Of a DNA stretch of 12,074 nt, positions 1 through 6,905 are shown one piece after another. Position 1 is the stretch's first letter, and every line of letters begins with the position of its first letter. The position numbers were made by a program, and so were the translations under genes. Source of the DNA: Lachnospiraceae bacterium (GTDB lineage Bacteria; Bacillota; Clostridia; Lachnospirales; Lachnospiraceae); NCBI GenBank assembly GCA_029068665.1, contig JAIECC010000072.1, forward strand, positions 1 to 12,074, written 5' to 3'. The notes under the pieces were generated by a model. That model searched no databases. It worked only from the letters and a program-made list of their open reading frames with translations, and was not told where the DNA came from.

Positions 1-28
1 CTATAAGTCCTTATGAATTTATTGTCAA
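1..28 (-). promoter_or_regulatory. Probable sigma-A promoter cut by the left window edge
   Basis: On the minus strand a perfect -35 hexamer TTGACA lies at 23-28. It is followed by exactly 17 bases and then TATAG at 1-5, which would be the first five bases of a -10 element whose last base is outside the window. It sits just after the rsfS stop and points out of the window. This suggests that the next gene downstream of rsfS has its own promoter. The incomplete -10 box limits certainty. No hairpin terminator is visible between rsfS and this promoter. Confidence 0.55.
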
Positions 29-36
29 CCAAACTT

Positions 37-384
37 TTATAACTGATTTTTCTCAATTTGCTTGCCATCTCTCCAAATTCGTTCCAGATCATAAAACAGG
101 CGGTCTTCCTTTGAAAATATATGGACAATTACATCAGAATAGTCCATTAAAATCCAGTTAGCACTGTCATAGCCCTCCATTTGTCTCAATGGATGACCGG
201 CACGATGACAGTTTTCATCTACATTATCTGCCAATGCCTGTACCTGATTTCGATTATTACCATTGGCAATAATAAAATAATCGGCTATGACAGAGACATT
301 GGATATATCAATAATTCTGATATCCTCTGCCTTCTTATCTTCTAAAGCTTCTATTACTAATTTCGTTAGTTCTTTTGCATTCAT
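37..384 (-). CDS. rsfS: Ribosomal silencing factor RsfS
   Basis: This 115-residue protein has the size and sequence of the RsfS/DUF143 (Iojap) family. Characteristic stretches are DISNVSVIADYFIIANG near residues 26-42 and the EGYDSANWILMDYSDVIVHIF region near 69-90. Family members bind L14 on the 50S subunit and block joining with 30S, lowering translation when nutrients are short. The start ATG overlaps the yqeK stop as ATGA, and an AAGGAG site lies just upstream within yqeK. The two are therefore very probably translationally coupled. It is the last gene of the yhbY-nadD-yqeK-rsfS run in this window. Length is normal for the family and nothing is missing. Confidence 0.95.
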   Translation of the reverse strand: MNAKELTKLVIEALEDKKAEDIRIIDISNVSVIADYFIIANGNNRNQVQALADNVDENCHRAGHPLRQMEGYDSANWILMDYSDVIVHIFSKEDRLFYDLERIWRDGKQIEKNQL

Positions 385-950
385 AGGCTTCTCCTTATAT
401 AATACTGATAGGTTTGTTCTGTTATTTCATCAATGGTACTGCCCTTTCGACTTAGATATTCCAGTATATTGGATAATATGTGAGTAAGACATTGATCCAG
501 ATCCACAAAGGCTTCTTTTCGAATTTCATCCATTTCCGGAAGCATTTTGCGGTTGGGTTCAATAAAATCCGCAATATAAATGATTTTATCCAAATCCGAC
601 ATATTGGGACAGCCCGTGGTGTGCCAGGTAATGGCAGAAAGAATCTCCCGGTCCTTGACCTTGAACTTGTCCTTGGCAATGGCAGCGCTAAGCTTGGCAT
701 GAAGCAGTTCCGGATTCCTGCGCTCATAATTCGATATGGGAAGACCATATTTTTCACATTTTGCTATTTTTTCCGTGGCTGAATAATTCTTTCCGCAATC
801 ATGCAGTAAGCCCGCAATTGCAGCCTGTTCGATATCTACATTATGGCACATTGCCATTGCCGCCGCTGTATACTCTACTGCCAGACTATGTTCAAAACGC
901 TTTGCTGACAGGCGTTCCTTCAGCTTTTCACGCATTTCCATTCGCTCCAT
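381..950 (-). CDS. yqeK: HD-domain Ap4A hydrolase, YqeK type
   Basis: This 189-residue HD-superfamily protein matches YqeK, which hydrolyses diadenosine tetraphosphate symmetrically to two ADP in Firmicutes. Candidate metal ligands are visible in the usual order: H21 (FEHSLAV), H50-D51 (LLHDCGK), H84 (LLHAKLSA), H110 (TWHTTG) and D128 (YIADFIEP). It lies between nadD and rsfS, the common Firmicute order, and shares four bases with rsfS. The start is uncertain. The ATG at 950 has only a weak GAAGAAG site. The ATG at 935, giving a protein beginning MREKLKERL, has GGAG nine bases upstream and is an alternative. Either choice keeps the whole HD domain. The function comes from the family, not from anything unique here. 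Confidence 0.92.
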   Translation of the reverse strand: MERMEMREKLKERLSAKRFEHSLAVEYTAAAMAMCHNVDIEQAAIAGLLHDCGKNYSATEKIAKCEKYGLPISNYERRNPELLHAKLSAAIAKDKFKVKDREILSAITWHTTGCPNMSDLDKIIYIADFIEPNRKMLPEMDEIRKEAFVDLDQCLTHILSNILEYLSRKGSTIDEITEQTYQYYIRRSL

Positions 951-1017
951 ACTTCTTCATCCCATCCCTTCTCATATAGAATGATATCTTTTGTAAATCT
1001 TCGTATTTGTTATGATA

Positions 1018-1623
1018 TTATTGGTATAAATCATACTCTTGAATAAATGCCAACACAGCCTCCGGAATTCCTTGGGGTACTTTCTCACCGGCCTGCAGCT
1101 GCTCCCGAATCTCAGTAGAAGAAATATTCATCATAGGTGTATCCATAATGTAAATCTGTGCTTCTGCCACTTCTGCTTCTAACCGCAGCTTTATCTGTTC
1201 CAATTCCGGTACATCTGCATCATTTCGTCTTGCACACAGAATCACGGCCAGAGTAAGAATTTCCTTATATGCCCTCCACTTGTGAAAGTCAGCTAAAGAA
1301 TCGCCACCCAGAATAAAATAAAAATCATCTTCCGGATATTTCTGTTTTAATGACTGTAACGTATCAATGGTATAGGTGGGACCTGAACGGGTCAATTCCA
1401 AATCAGAAAATTCCATATAAGGATAATCTGCAATGGCAAGCTGCACCATCCTGCTGCGCTGTTTGGAATCCAGCAGTTCATCCCGGTCCTTATAGGCAGG
1501 AAGCTTGTTGGGAATTACCAGAACCTTATCCAGTCCAAACTGCTCATATGCTTTTTGTGCCAGCATCAGATGTCCCTGATGAATGGGATTAAAAGTTCCA
1601 CCCATAATTCCAATTCGGCTCAT
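1018..1623 (-). CDS. nadD: Nicotinate-nucleotide adenylyltransferase
   Basis: This enzyme transfers AMP from ATP to nicotinate mononucleotide, giving deamido-NAD in the cytoplasmic NAD pathway. The 201-residue protein shows the family's nucleotide-binding motifs: GGTFNPIHQGH at residues 8-18 (the HxGH signature), FYFILGGDSL at 101-110 and ISSTEIR at 167-173. I chose the ATG at 1623, where translation begins MSRIGIMGG, because an AAGGAGAG site lies five bases before it. An in-frame ATG at 1644 would add seven residues not expected in the family. It follows yhbY after 42 bases and precedes yqeK by 67 bases, the usual Firmicute arrangement. It looks complete and intact. Confidence 0.95.
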   Translation of the reverse strand: MSRIGIMGGTFNPIHQGHLMLAQKAYEQFGLDKVLVIPNKLPAYKDRDELLDSKQRSRMVQLAIADYPYMEFSDLELTRSGPTYTIDTLQSLKQKYPEDDFYFILGGDSLADFHKWRAYKEILTLAVILCARRNDADVPELEQIKLRLEAEVAEAQIYIMDTPMMNISSTEIREQLQAGEKVPQGIPEAVLAFIQEYDLYQ

Positions 1624-1665
1624 TTTGCTCTCCTTACCAACCATATGCTACTTCCATGACTGCTG

Positions 1666-1956
1666 TCATTTAGGTAACATAATCTTTTTATTGTTACGCG
1701 ATTCTTTATATAATACGATTTTTTTACCAATTACCTGTACAACCTGGGCGCCGGACCGCTCTGCAATCAAAGACGCCAGCTCCTTTGGGTCATCCATACA
1801 ATTTTTTAATACACCGATTTTAATTAATTCCCGCTTTTCTAATGCCTCTCGGATTCCTTCAATAAACTCCGGTGTAACGGAGGCTTTTCCTACATTAAAA
1901 ATCGGGTCCATATTCATAGCAAGTCCTTTCAAATAGGCCCGTTGTTTACTTGTCAT
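1666..1956 (-). CDS. yhbY: CRM-domain RNA-binding protein YhbY
   Basis: This 96-residue single-domain protein has the CRM/YhbY fold signature. Features are a TSKQRAYLKGLA opening, a GKASVTPEFIEGIREALEKRELIKI helix-strand core near residues 20-45, and a conserved end reading GKKIVLYKES. YhbY-family proteins bind RNA and associate with pre-50S particles, so the likely role is ribosome assembly. The start at 1956 is chosen because AAGGAG lies eight bases upstream. Reading the open frame back to 2022 would add 22 residues with no homology feel. It sits 75 bases after obgE, another 50S assembly factor, and 42 bases before nadD. Confidence 0.93.
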   Translation of the reverse strand: MTSKQRAYLKGLAMNMDPIFNVGKASVTPEFIEGIREALEKRELIKIGVLKNCMDDPKELASLIAERSGAQVVQVIGKKIVLYKESRNNKKIMLPK

Positions 1957-2031
1957 CTGTATTCTCCTTATATAAACAGTATTGTCACCAATTTCAAAAT
2001 TATTTCTATGGATGTTCTCCATTCTCTGATA

Positions 2032-3324
2032 TTATTTATAATAATCAAAGGAAAGACCATAGAGACGTACCGTGTCCCCATCTTCTATGCCCAATGCCTC
2101 CAGCTTCTCCAGAATTCCATTCTTTTTCAGAAATTCCTGAAAGAACCGAAAGCCCTTTTCCGACTCCAGATTGGTATACCCCAGCATCCGTTCAATTCTG
2201 GGACCTTCTACCACATATTCCTGTTCCTTTTCATCATAGTATACTTCAAATGGCAAGGAAACATCGTCCTCTAAAATGGAAATATCAAAATCCGGTTCAA
2301 ATTCAATGGTTTCGGATGGTAAGTCCTTTAATATTCCCTGTACATGCCAAAGAAGCTCCTTCACACCCTCACCGGATACTGCTGAAATGGGGAATACCGG
2401 AATATGAAGGGGTTCCATTTCTTCCTCCATAAGTTCTAACACGGTTTCCCGGTCCAAATCAGTCATAACGTCAATTTTATTTGCTGCAATGACCTGTGGC
2501 TTTGATTCCAGATCAATACCATATTTCTCTAATTCTGCATGTATGGCACGGATATCATTTATCGGGTCCCTGCCTTCGGTGGAGGCTGCATCTACCAGAT
2601 GAATCAGCACCTTTGTCCGTTCAATATGACGCAAGAATTCCAAGCCAAGTCCGGTTCCTTCTGAGGCACCTTCGATGATTCCGGGAATATCTGCAATCAC
2701 AAAGCCCTGACTGTCACCTAAATCAACCACACCCAGATTGGGCTGTAATGTGGTGAAATGATAATTGGCAATCTTTGGTCTTGCATTGGTTACTCTCGAT
2801 AAAAAGGTAGATTTTCCAACATTGGGAAAGCCCACCAGTCCTACATCTGCAATGACCTTTAGTTCCAAAGTAATCCATAATTCTTTGGCATCCTGGCCGG
2901 GCTGGGCATATTTAGGGGCCTGCATGGTGGAAGTTGCATAATGCATATTTCCTTTTCCGCCTCGGCCGCCCTTCAAGAAAATAACCGGTTCCTTTTTGTT
3001 GGACATATCCAGAATGACTTTTCCGGACTCTGCATCCTTCACTACCGTTCCAGGGGGCACCTTCAGAACGATGTCATCTCCATCTGCACCGTGACAGCGG
3101 CGTTTTCCGCCTTCTTCTCCGTCACCTGCCTTGAATTTACGTACATTCCTGTAATCAACCAAGGTATTGAGACCCTCGTCCACTACAAAAATAACATCAC
3201 CGCCCCGTCCGCCGTCACCGCCATCCGGTCCGCCGTCCGGTACATATAATTCTCTTCGAAAGCTCACATGACCGTCACCGCCTTTACCGGAACGGACAAA
3301 GATTTTCGCTCGATCTGCAAACAT
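2032..3324 (-). CDS. obgE: GTPase ObgE/CgtA
   Basis: This is a 430-residue Obg GTPase, the usual Firmicute length with all three domains. The N-terminal glycine-rich Obg fold covers roughly residues 1-155 and includes GKGGDGHVSFRRE and GGPDGGDGGRGG. The GTPase domain has the P-loop GFPNVGKST at 165-173, DIPG at 212-215, NKID at 282-285 and SAVSG at 314-318. A C-terminal OCT domain occupies roughly the last 85 residues. Obg binds the 50S subunit and acts in late assembly and stringent or stress responses. I chose the ATG at 3324 (MFADRAKIF), which has AAGGTG six bases upstream, over an in-frame GTG at 3333 lacking a good site. It follows the rpmA terminator, but I see no clear promoter in the 86 bases before it, so partial readthrough is possible. 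Confidence 0.97.
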   Translation of the reverse strand: MFADRAKIFVRSGKGGDGHVSFRRELYVPDGGPDGGDGGRGGDVIFVVDEGLNTLVDYRNVRKFKAGDGEEGGKRRCHGADGDDIVLKVPPGTVVKDAESGKVILDMSNKKEPVIFLKGGRGGKGNMHYATSTMQAPKYAQPGQDAKELWITLELKVIADVGLVGFPNVGKSTFLSRVTNARPKIANYHFTTLQPNLGVVDLGDSQGFVIADIPGIIEGASEGTGLGLEFLRHIERTKVLIHLVDAASTEGRDPINDIRAIHAELEKYGIDLESKPQVIAANKIDVMTDLDRETVLELMEEEMEPLHIPVFPISAVSGEGVKELLWHVQGILKDLPSETIEFEPDFDISILEDDVSLPFEVYYDEKEQEYVVEGPRIERMLGYTNLESEKGFRFFQEFLKKNGILEKLEALGIEDGDTVRLYGLSFDYYK

Positions 3325-3410
3325 TTGTCTCACCTTGCTTTCTTACCTGAATATGATTTTCACGGAAACATCCATTTCCTGCTGATAATTAAAAAGGGAC
3401 CTGTCTCGTG

Positions 3411-3444
3411 AAAAATGGGGACACTACCAAGTAGCGTCCCCATT
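3411..3444 (-). terminator. Intrinsic terminator after rpmA
   Basis: Bases 3414-3427 and 3431-3444 form a 14-pair stem (GGGGAC/GTCCCC core, one G-U wobble in the minus-strand RNA) with a three-base loop at 3428-3430. In the minus-strand transcript the stem runs into a U5 tract (A5 at 3411-3415 on the plus strand). It begins seven bases past the rpmA stop. This closes the rplU-prp-rpmA operon and separates it, at least partly, from obgE. Confidence 0.9.
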
Positions 3445-3451
3445 AAAAATC

Positions 3452-3739
3452 TTATTCGTTAACTACAGGGTAAATAGAAACCTGCTTTTTGTCTCTGCCT
3501 TTTCTTTCAAAACGAACAACTCCATCTACCAAAGCAAATAAAGTATCATCGCCGCCTCTACCCACATTAACACCTGGATGAATCTTAGTTCCACGTTGTC
3601 TGTATAAGATATTACCTGCCTTTACAAACTGTCCATCTGCCCGCTTGGCACCCAGACGCTTTGCTTCGGAATCACGACCGTTCTTCGTAGAACCTACACC
3701 CTTCTTATGAGCAAAAAATTGAAGGTTCATCTGCATCAT
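3452..3739 (-). CDS. rpmA: Large ribosomal subunit protein bL27, with cleavable N-terminus
   Basis: This 95-residue bL27 sits near the peptidyl transferase centre of the 50S subunit. The protein begins MMQMNLQFF followed by AHKKGVGSTKNGRDSEAKRLG. The leading nine residues match the Firmicute extension that Prp removes after the double phenylalanine, leaving the A-HKKG tail that reaches toward tRNA. The start at 3739 is set by a perfect AAGGAGGTG site nine bases upstream. ATGs at 3736 and 3730 are in frame but less well placed. It lies five bases after the prp stop and ahead of a strong terminator, so it is last in the operon. Confidence 0.97.
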   Translation of the reverse strand: MMQMNLQFFAHKKGVGSTKNGRDSEAKRLGAKRADGQFVKAGNILYRQRGTKIHPGVNVGRGGDDTLFALVDGVVRFERKGRDKKQVSIYPVVNE

Positions 3740-3743
3740 TTTG

Positions 3744-4076
3744 TTACACCTCCTTAGTGTTAACTTTCAAATACTGCATTCCATATTCTTCTGATATTCC
3801 CTTTAAGCCGATTATCATGGAACGAAGCAGAAGCTCTGCCGATTCCTCCGGTATGGTCTTAAAACGGAAATCAATCTCACCCTGCTGCTGGTCCTGTGTT
3901 ACCAGAAATTCCGTCTGGGTAAGTTCCTCTATGGAATTAATTGTTGTCAATACAATTGCCGAAACTGCACTGCAGATAATATCATATCCTTCTTCTGCAT
4001 ATTCGGCATGTCCATATGTGTGAAAACCCGCAAAATGATTTGTTCCGGTATCCACAAACACTGTCACCTGAATCAT
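3744..4076 (-). CDS. prp: Ribosomal-processing cysteine protease Prp (YsxB)
   Basis: This 110-residue protein matches Prp, the cysteine protease that trims the N-terminal extension of bL27 in Firmicutes. The catalytic pair is visible as H23 in YGHAEYAEEG and C35 in DIICSAVSA, with D32 of the conserved D-I-[IV]-C stretch just before it. Its substrate is encoded immediately downstream (rpmA) and carries the matching LQFF-A cleavage sequence. It lies 14 bases after rplU. Its own ribosome binding site is poor, with only GGGTG close to the ATG, which suggests coupling to translation of rplU. Its last codons double as the strong Shine-Dalgarno of rpmA. Confidence 0.95.
   Translation of the reverse strand: MIQVTVFVDTGTNHFAGFHTYGHAEYAEEGYDIICSAVSAIVLTTINSIEELTQTEFLVTQDQQQGEIDFRFKTIPEESAELLLRSMIIGLKGISEEYGMQYLKVNTKEV
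3747..3755 (-). promoter_or_regulatory. Strong Shine-Dalgarno of rpmA inside the end of prp
   Basis: On the minus strand this reads AAGGAGGTG, fully complementary to the 16S anti-Shine-Dalgarno. It encodes the final K-E-V codons of Prp and lies nine bases (from GGAGG) before the first rpmA ATG. It fixes the rpmA start, and its strength contrasts with the weak site in front of prp. That suggests far more L27 than protease is made from the shared transcript. Confidence 0.85.
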
Positions 4077-4090
4077 ATAGCACCCGGAAA

Positions 4091-4399
4091 TTAAGCCTTA
4101 ATCGCTTTGATTTCAACCTTTGTATATGGCTGTCTGTGACCCTGCTTTTTGTGATAGCCGGTCTTTCTCTTGTACTTGTAAACGATAACCTTCTTGCCCT
4201 TGCCTTCGCCTACAACCTCAGCTGTAACCTTGGCCTTGGCAACCTTATCACCGCAAAGAATGTCCTTGTCATTGTTTACAACAATAACTTCATCAAATGT
4301 AACAGTGTCACCTGTTGCTGCATCTAACTTCTCTACATAAATGATATCGCCTTCAGCTACCTTGTACTGCTTGCCACCTGTTGCAATAATTGCGTACAT
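4091..4399 (-). CDS. rplU: Large ribosomal subunit protein bL21
   Basis: This 102-residue bL21 is of normal bacterial length, beginning MYAIIATGGKQYKVAEGDIIYVEKL. It carries the signature basic C-terminal segment YKRKTGYHKKQGHRQPYTKVEI, which binds 23S rRNA. The start is supported by AAAGGAGG eight bases upstream. It is first in the rplU-prp-rpmA operon, behind a consensus promoter and an L21-type leader, so expression is probably high and may be controlled by the leader RNA. Nothing appears truncated. Confidence 0.97.
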   Translation of the reverse strand: MYAIIATGGKQYKVAEGDIIYVEKLDAATGDTVTFDEVIVVNNDKDILCGDKVAKAKVTAEVVGEGKGKKVIVYKYKRKTGYHKKQGHRQPYTKVEIKAIKA

Positions 4400-4480
4400 A
4401 CTGGTATCCTCCTTTTATCATTACTCGCCAGTTTCGGTGGTGCCAAATGGACACACTTCGACCTCACTGTGCGGCATACT
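4400..4480 (-). ncRNA. L21 leader RNA (5' UTR of rplU)
   Basis: The roughly 80-base leader between the predicted transcription start and the rplU ATG contains segments I recognise from the Firmicute L21 leader family: GCACAGTGAGGTCGAAG, then CATTTGGCACC, and ACTGGCGAGTAATGA close to the Shine-Dalgarno. TGCC (4473-4476) can close on GGCA (4441-4444). Inside it CACA and TGTG segments can pair, and CCA/TGG flank CCGAAAC further downstream. The family is thought to regulate the L21 operon, probably through ribosomal protein binding. I assign it by remembered consensus and position. A covariance search with the Rfam L21 leader model would settle it. Confidence 0.75.
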
Positions 4481-4485
4481 CTAGT

Positions 4486-4522
4486 ATTATAAGGTTTGGA
4501 TGTCCGGTTGTCAATGTTTTTT
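4486..4522 (-). promoter_or_regulatory. Perfect-consensus sigma-A promoter of rplU operon
   Basis: On the minus strand, TTGACA (4509-4514) is followed by exactly 17 bases and then TATAAT (4486-4491). An A6 tract (T6 on the plus strand at 4517-4522) ends two bases upstream of the -35 and resembles an UP element. Transcription should start near 4479. All twelve hexamer bases match consensus, as expected of a strong ribosomal protein promoter. Confidence 0.92.
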
Positions 4523-4532
4523 GGAAAAAAGA

Positions 4533-5690
4533 TTATAGCTGCTCTGCCAGAGATTTCTGTACCTTTTTCCGGGTCAGTTCCACCAGATTCAAGGCAGTCA
4601 TATCCACATAGGCAGTCTGAACCCGGTCCTTCTTGATTTCACGGCATAAATGCTGAATCAGCGCATCCTTATGCATCAGATTTTCCATATCGATAAAGTC
4701 AATCATGATGATACCGGACAAATTCCGTAATCGTAACTGTCTTGCAATTTCTGTAGCCGCCTCCTGATTGACCTTTAAGAAATGCTCCTCCCGCTTCTTT
4801 TTATTCACGGCCTTTCCGGTATTTACATCAATGACTACCATTGCTTCCGTCTGTTCAATGACCAGATATGCACCGGATTTTAACCAGACCCTCTTTTCCG
4901 TAATCTCCTTCCAGTCCCGATCCAGTCGGTAAAGGGCATAAAGAGGCTGTAATTCTCCGGAATGTAATCGTACCTTTTCCCGGTCTGCTTCCGGCAGACT
5001 ATCCCTTACTTCTGCTGCTATCTCCGGTATATCCGTAATAATCTGCGTCAAATCCGGATTATTATAGTCATTTAACAATTTGCCTAAGGCTGTCTGTTCC
5101 TGGTACAAACAGGAATATGCCTTATGATATCCCGCCTGTTCTACGATAGCTGTCAGCTGCTGCAACAACTCCCTGCATTCCTTCTCCACCGCTTCCATAG
5201 AGCTTTCATAAGAATTGGTGCGGAGAATGGCACCATAACCCTTGGGCAGGCATTGCTCCAATGCAGTTTTCATTGCCTGGGTTTTCTCATCCTTGGGCAG
5301 TTTTTTCGATACCCCTACCTTGCCGTTGCCAAGAGTTACTACAACAAGGTTTCCGGTGAGATGAAGCTCAGCGCCTACAGTAGGAGCCTTTGACTTTATA
5401 GCTTCCTTTGTAACCTGCACTAACATCTCATCACCTGCCACCAGACGATCCGTATTCTTCGGATTCAAAAAGTGATGGCTATTTTCCTGCAAAGAGTAAT
5501 AGCAGACAACCCCTGGCTGTATTTCTACAAAAGCCGCCTCCAGATTCTTTACCACATTCTGCACCTTGGCTACATAGATATTTCCGAGAATGGAGGGGGT
5601 TATAAGCTGTAGTTCTGTCAGTTGATTTTCTTCATAATAACAGGCACATATATGATTTTCATAGTGAGTTATCATTAATTCGTGGGACAT
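4533..5690 (-). CDS. rng: Ribonuclease E/G family endoribonuclease, short form
   Basis: This 385-residue protein is homologous to the catalytic half of RNase E/G, which cuts single-stranded RNA in rRNA maturation and mRNA decay. An S1-like region near residues 31-105 starts SILGNIYVAKVQNV. The RNase H-like and DNase I-like core holds the catalytic metal-binding aspartates D288 (VVIDVNTG) and D331 (IIMIDFIDM), with ATEIARQLRLRNLSGI between them. The protein ends just after LVELTRKKVQKSL, where longer family members go on to the CPxC zinc-link and small domain. Both are absent, so dimer-dimer assembly must differ. The start is supported by AGGAGG six bases upstream. A weak extended -10 (TGCTATATG) in the 56-base gap before it is not enough to call a promoter. 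It lies 133 bases upstream of rplU, a common Clostridia neighbour. Confidence 0.93.
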   Translation of the reverse strand: MSHELMITHYENHICACYYEENQLTELQLITPSILGNIYVAKVQNVVKNLEAAFVEIQPGVVCYYSLQENSHHFLNPKNTDRLVAGDEMLVQVTKEAIKSKAPTVGAELHLTGNLVVVTLGNGKVGVSKKLPKDEKTQAMKTALEQCLPKGYGAILRTNSYESSMEAVEKECRELLQQLTAIVEQAGYHKAYSCLYQEQTALGKLLNDYNNPDLTQIITDIPEIAAEVRDSLPEADREKVRLHSGELQPLYALYRLDRDWKEITEKRVWLKSGAYLVIEQTEAMVVIDVNTGKAVNKKKREEHFLKVNQEAATEIARQLRLRNLSGIIMIDFIDMENLMHKDALIQHLCREIKKDRVQTAYVDMTALNLVELTRKKVQKSLAEQL

Positions 5691-5746
5691 ACTTCCTCCT
5701 GATTTGTTTCATCATATAGCAAGAAACCGGTTCGTTCTCTGCAAAC

Positions 5747-6880
5747 CTAACGAAGCAGAAGAAACAAATCAGCTTCTGATAAAAATTCAGCTTCGTTTAG
5801 TTCCTTAATAAATTGATAGACATTCTTACTGTTATGTTCCATAATGCGCGCATAGTAGCAGCTGATTTCAATTAATTCAACATTTGATAAATGATAGTCC
5901 TTATTCATCCATTGCAGAAATAATGTAAAACGAATCATTGCAGTTTCCAGAATAAGCGCCATACATTTATTATACAGACTATGTTCTCCCAGATTCACAG
6001 CTCCGTTCCGAAACATACTATTCACACAGAAATTCTCAAAAAATTCATCATAGGATGCCAGAATCGAAGTAAATTGACTCCATAGAGAAGTCCAATGCTC
6101 CCAGTCCGGGTTTTCTACATATGGCAGCAAATATTGAATATACCGCTTATACCCCAGATAATAATCAGCTTTTCCATTAATATAAGTAAACAGACTGGAT
6201 GAAAGCTGCAGCTTTGATGAAACAGGCTGAGGCATGGCATCAAGCATTTGAAATAATGCATTTAAATACGACAGATTTGAATACTTATTATAATAATCGT
6301 CACTATGCTCCTTATCCATATCCACTTTGCCTGCAAATTGCTCCATAACAAAACGCCGCTTCCAGAATGGAGTATCTTTGGTTTGAAGTATATCAATAAT
6401 CAAATCACGGTAAGGAATTTGTTCCATACTGTCATGTCCGTGAAAAGTCTCCGGCAAGGTATCTTCCTCGATTACGAATGATAATGGAGTCGGAAGTGTT
6501 AATAAGGTTTCTAAAACCGCCGGACAGGTATTGCTTAAAGAAAATTCAATACCGTCATCCCGTTGGGTAAATGTTCGAGGAAAAAGTGTACAGGTATTCG
6601 ACAGTATAGTATCACCATGCTGAATAATCAAATTGCAAAGTCCATCTTCCCTCAGAAATGAGCAGCATCCGGCTTCTGTGTGTTTAATATATGTACTACC
6701 CTCTTTCTGATAAAAAAGTTCCGAATCTATCATCGGATTAGCATAATATTTTTGGTAGGTTTCATTATCCACTTCAATATTCCAATCCTGACAACAGCTA
6801 TAGGTACACCGGTCCGCTATGCATTGGAATTTCTCATAAAACAATGGCTTTAATACGGTTGTTTGATTTGAATGCTCCAT
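5747..6880 (-). CDS. FliB-like cysteine-rich putative lysine N-methylase
   Basis: This 377-residue protein resembles the flagellin lysine-N-methylase (FliB) family. The N-terminus holds two cysteine clusters: C20, C25, C29 and C30 in CIADRCTYSCCQDW, then C72, C73, C82 and C97 in GCCSFLREDGLCNLI to SNTCTLFPR. The second matches the family pattern of a CCxFL, DGLC and TCxxFPR series and probably binds iron-sulfur or another metal. The rest is helical-looking with no other motif I know. The start at 6880 is set by AGAGGAG eight bases upstream. The open frame runs back to 7027, but that part overlaps the previous gene. No flagellar gene is in the window, so flagellin as substrate is unsupported. 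Parts are AT-rich (14 of 60 G+C at 6241-6300, against 28 of 60 at 8221-8280 in the radical SAM gene). It may be a later insertion between TIGR03936 and rng. Confidence 0.75.
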   Translation of the reverse strand: MEHSNQTTVLKPLFYEKFQCIADRCTYSCCQDWNIEVDNETYQKYYANPMIDSELFYQKEGSTYIKHTEAGCCSFLREDGLCNLIIQHGDTILSNTCTLFPRTFTQRDDGIEFSLSNTCPAVLETLLTLPTPLSFVIEEDTLPETFHGHDSMEQIPYRDLIIDILQTKDTPFWKRRFVMEQFAGKVDMDKEHSDDYYNKYSNLSYLNALFQMLDAMPQPVSSKLQLSSSLFTYINGKADYYLGYKRYIQYLLPYVENPDWEHWTSLWSQFTSILASYDEFFENFCVNSMFRNGAVNLGEHSLYNKCMALILETAMIRFTLFLQWMNKDYHLSNVELIEISCYYARIMEHNSKNVYQFIKELNEAEFLSEADLFLLLR

Positions 6881-6905
6881 GTGTATTCTCCTCTGTGAGA
6901 TGATA

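Noticed and set aside
951..1017. Possible promoter between nadD and yqeK (TTTACA with TATGAG)
   Set aside because: Spacing is about 15 bases and the -10 match is weak; continuous transcription from nadD is simpler.
1957..2002. Possible promoter before yhbY (TTGAAA, 17 bases, TATATA on the minus strand)
   Set aside because: The start would fall inside the Shine-Dalgarno, leaving no leader for ribosome binding, and the -10 match is poor.
1950..2432. 160-residue plus-strand open frame opposite obgE
   Set aside because: It runs antisense to the conserved OCT and GTPase regions of obgE, is proline-rich and low in domain character, and no family is recognisable.
5747..5800. Short inverted GAAGC/GCTTC copies at the end of the FliB-like gene
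   Set aside because: They are short, irregular, inside the coding region and lack a U-tract, so they do not support a terminator or a repeat element.
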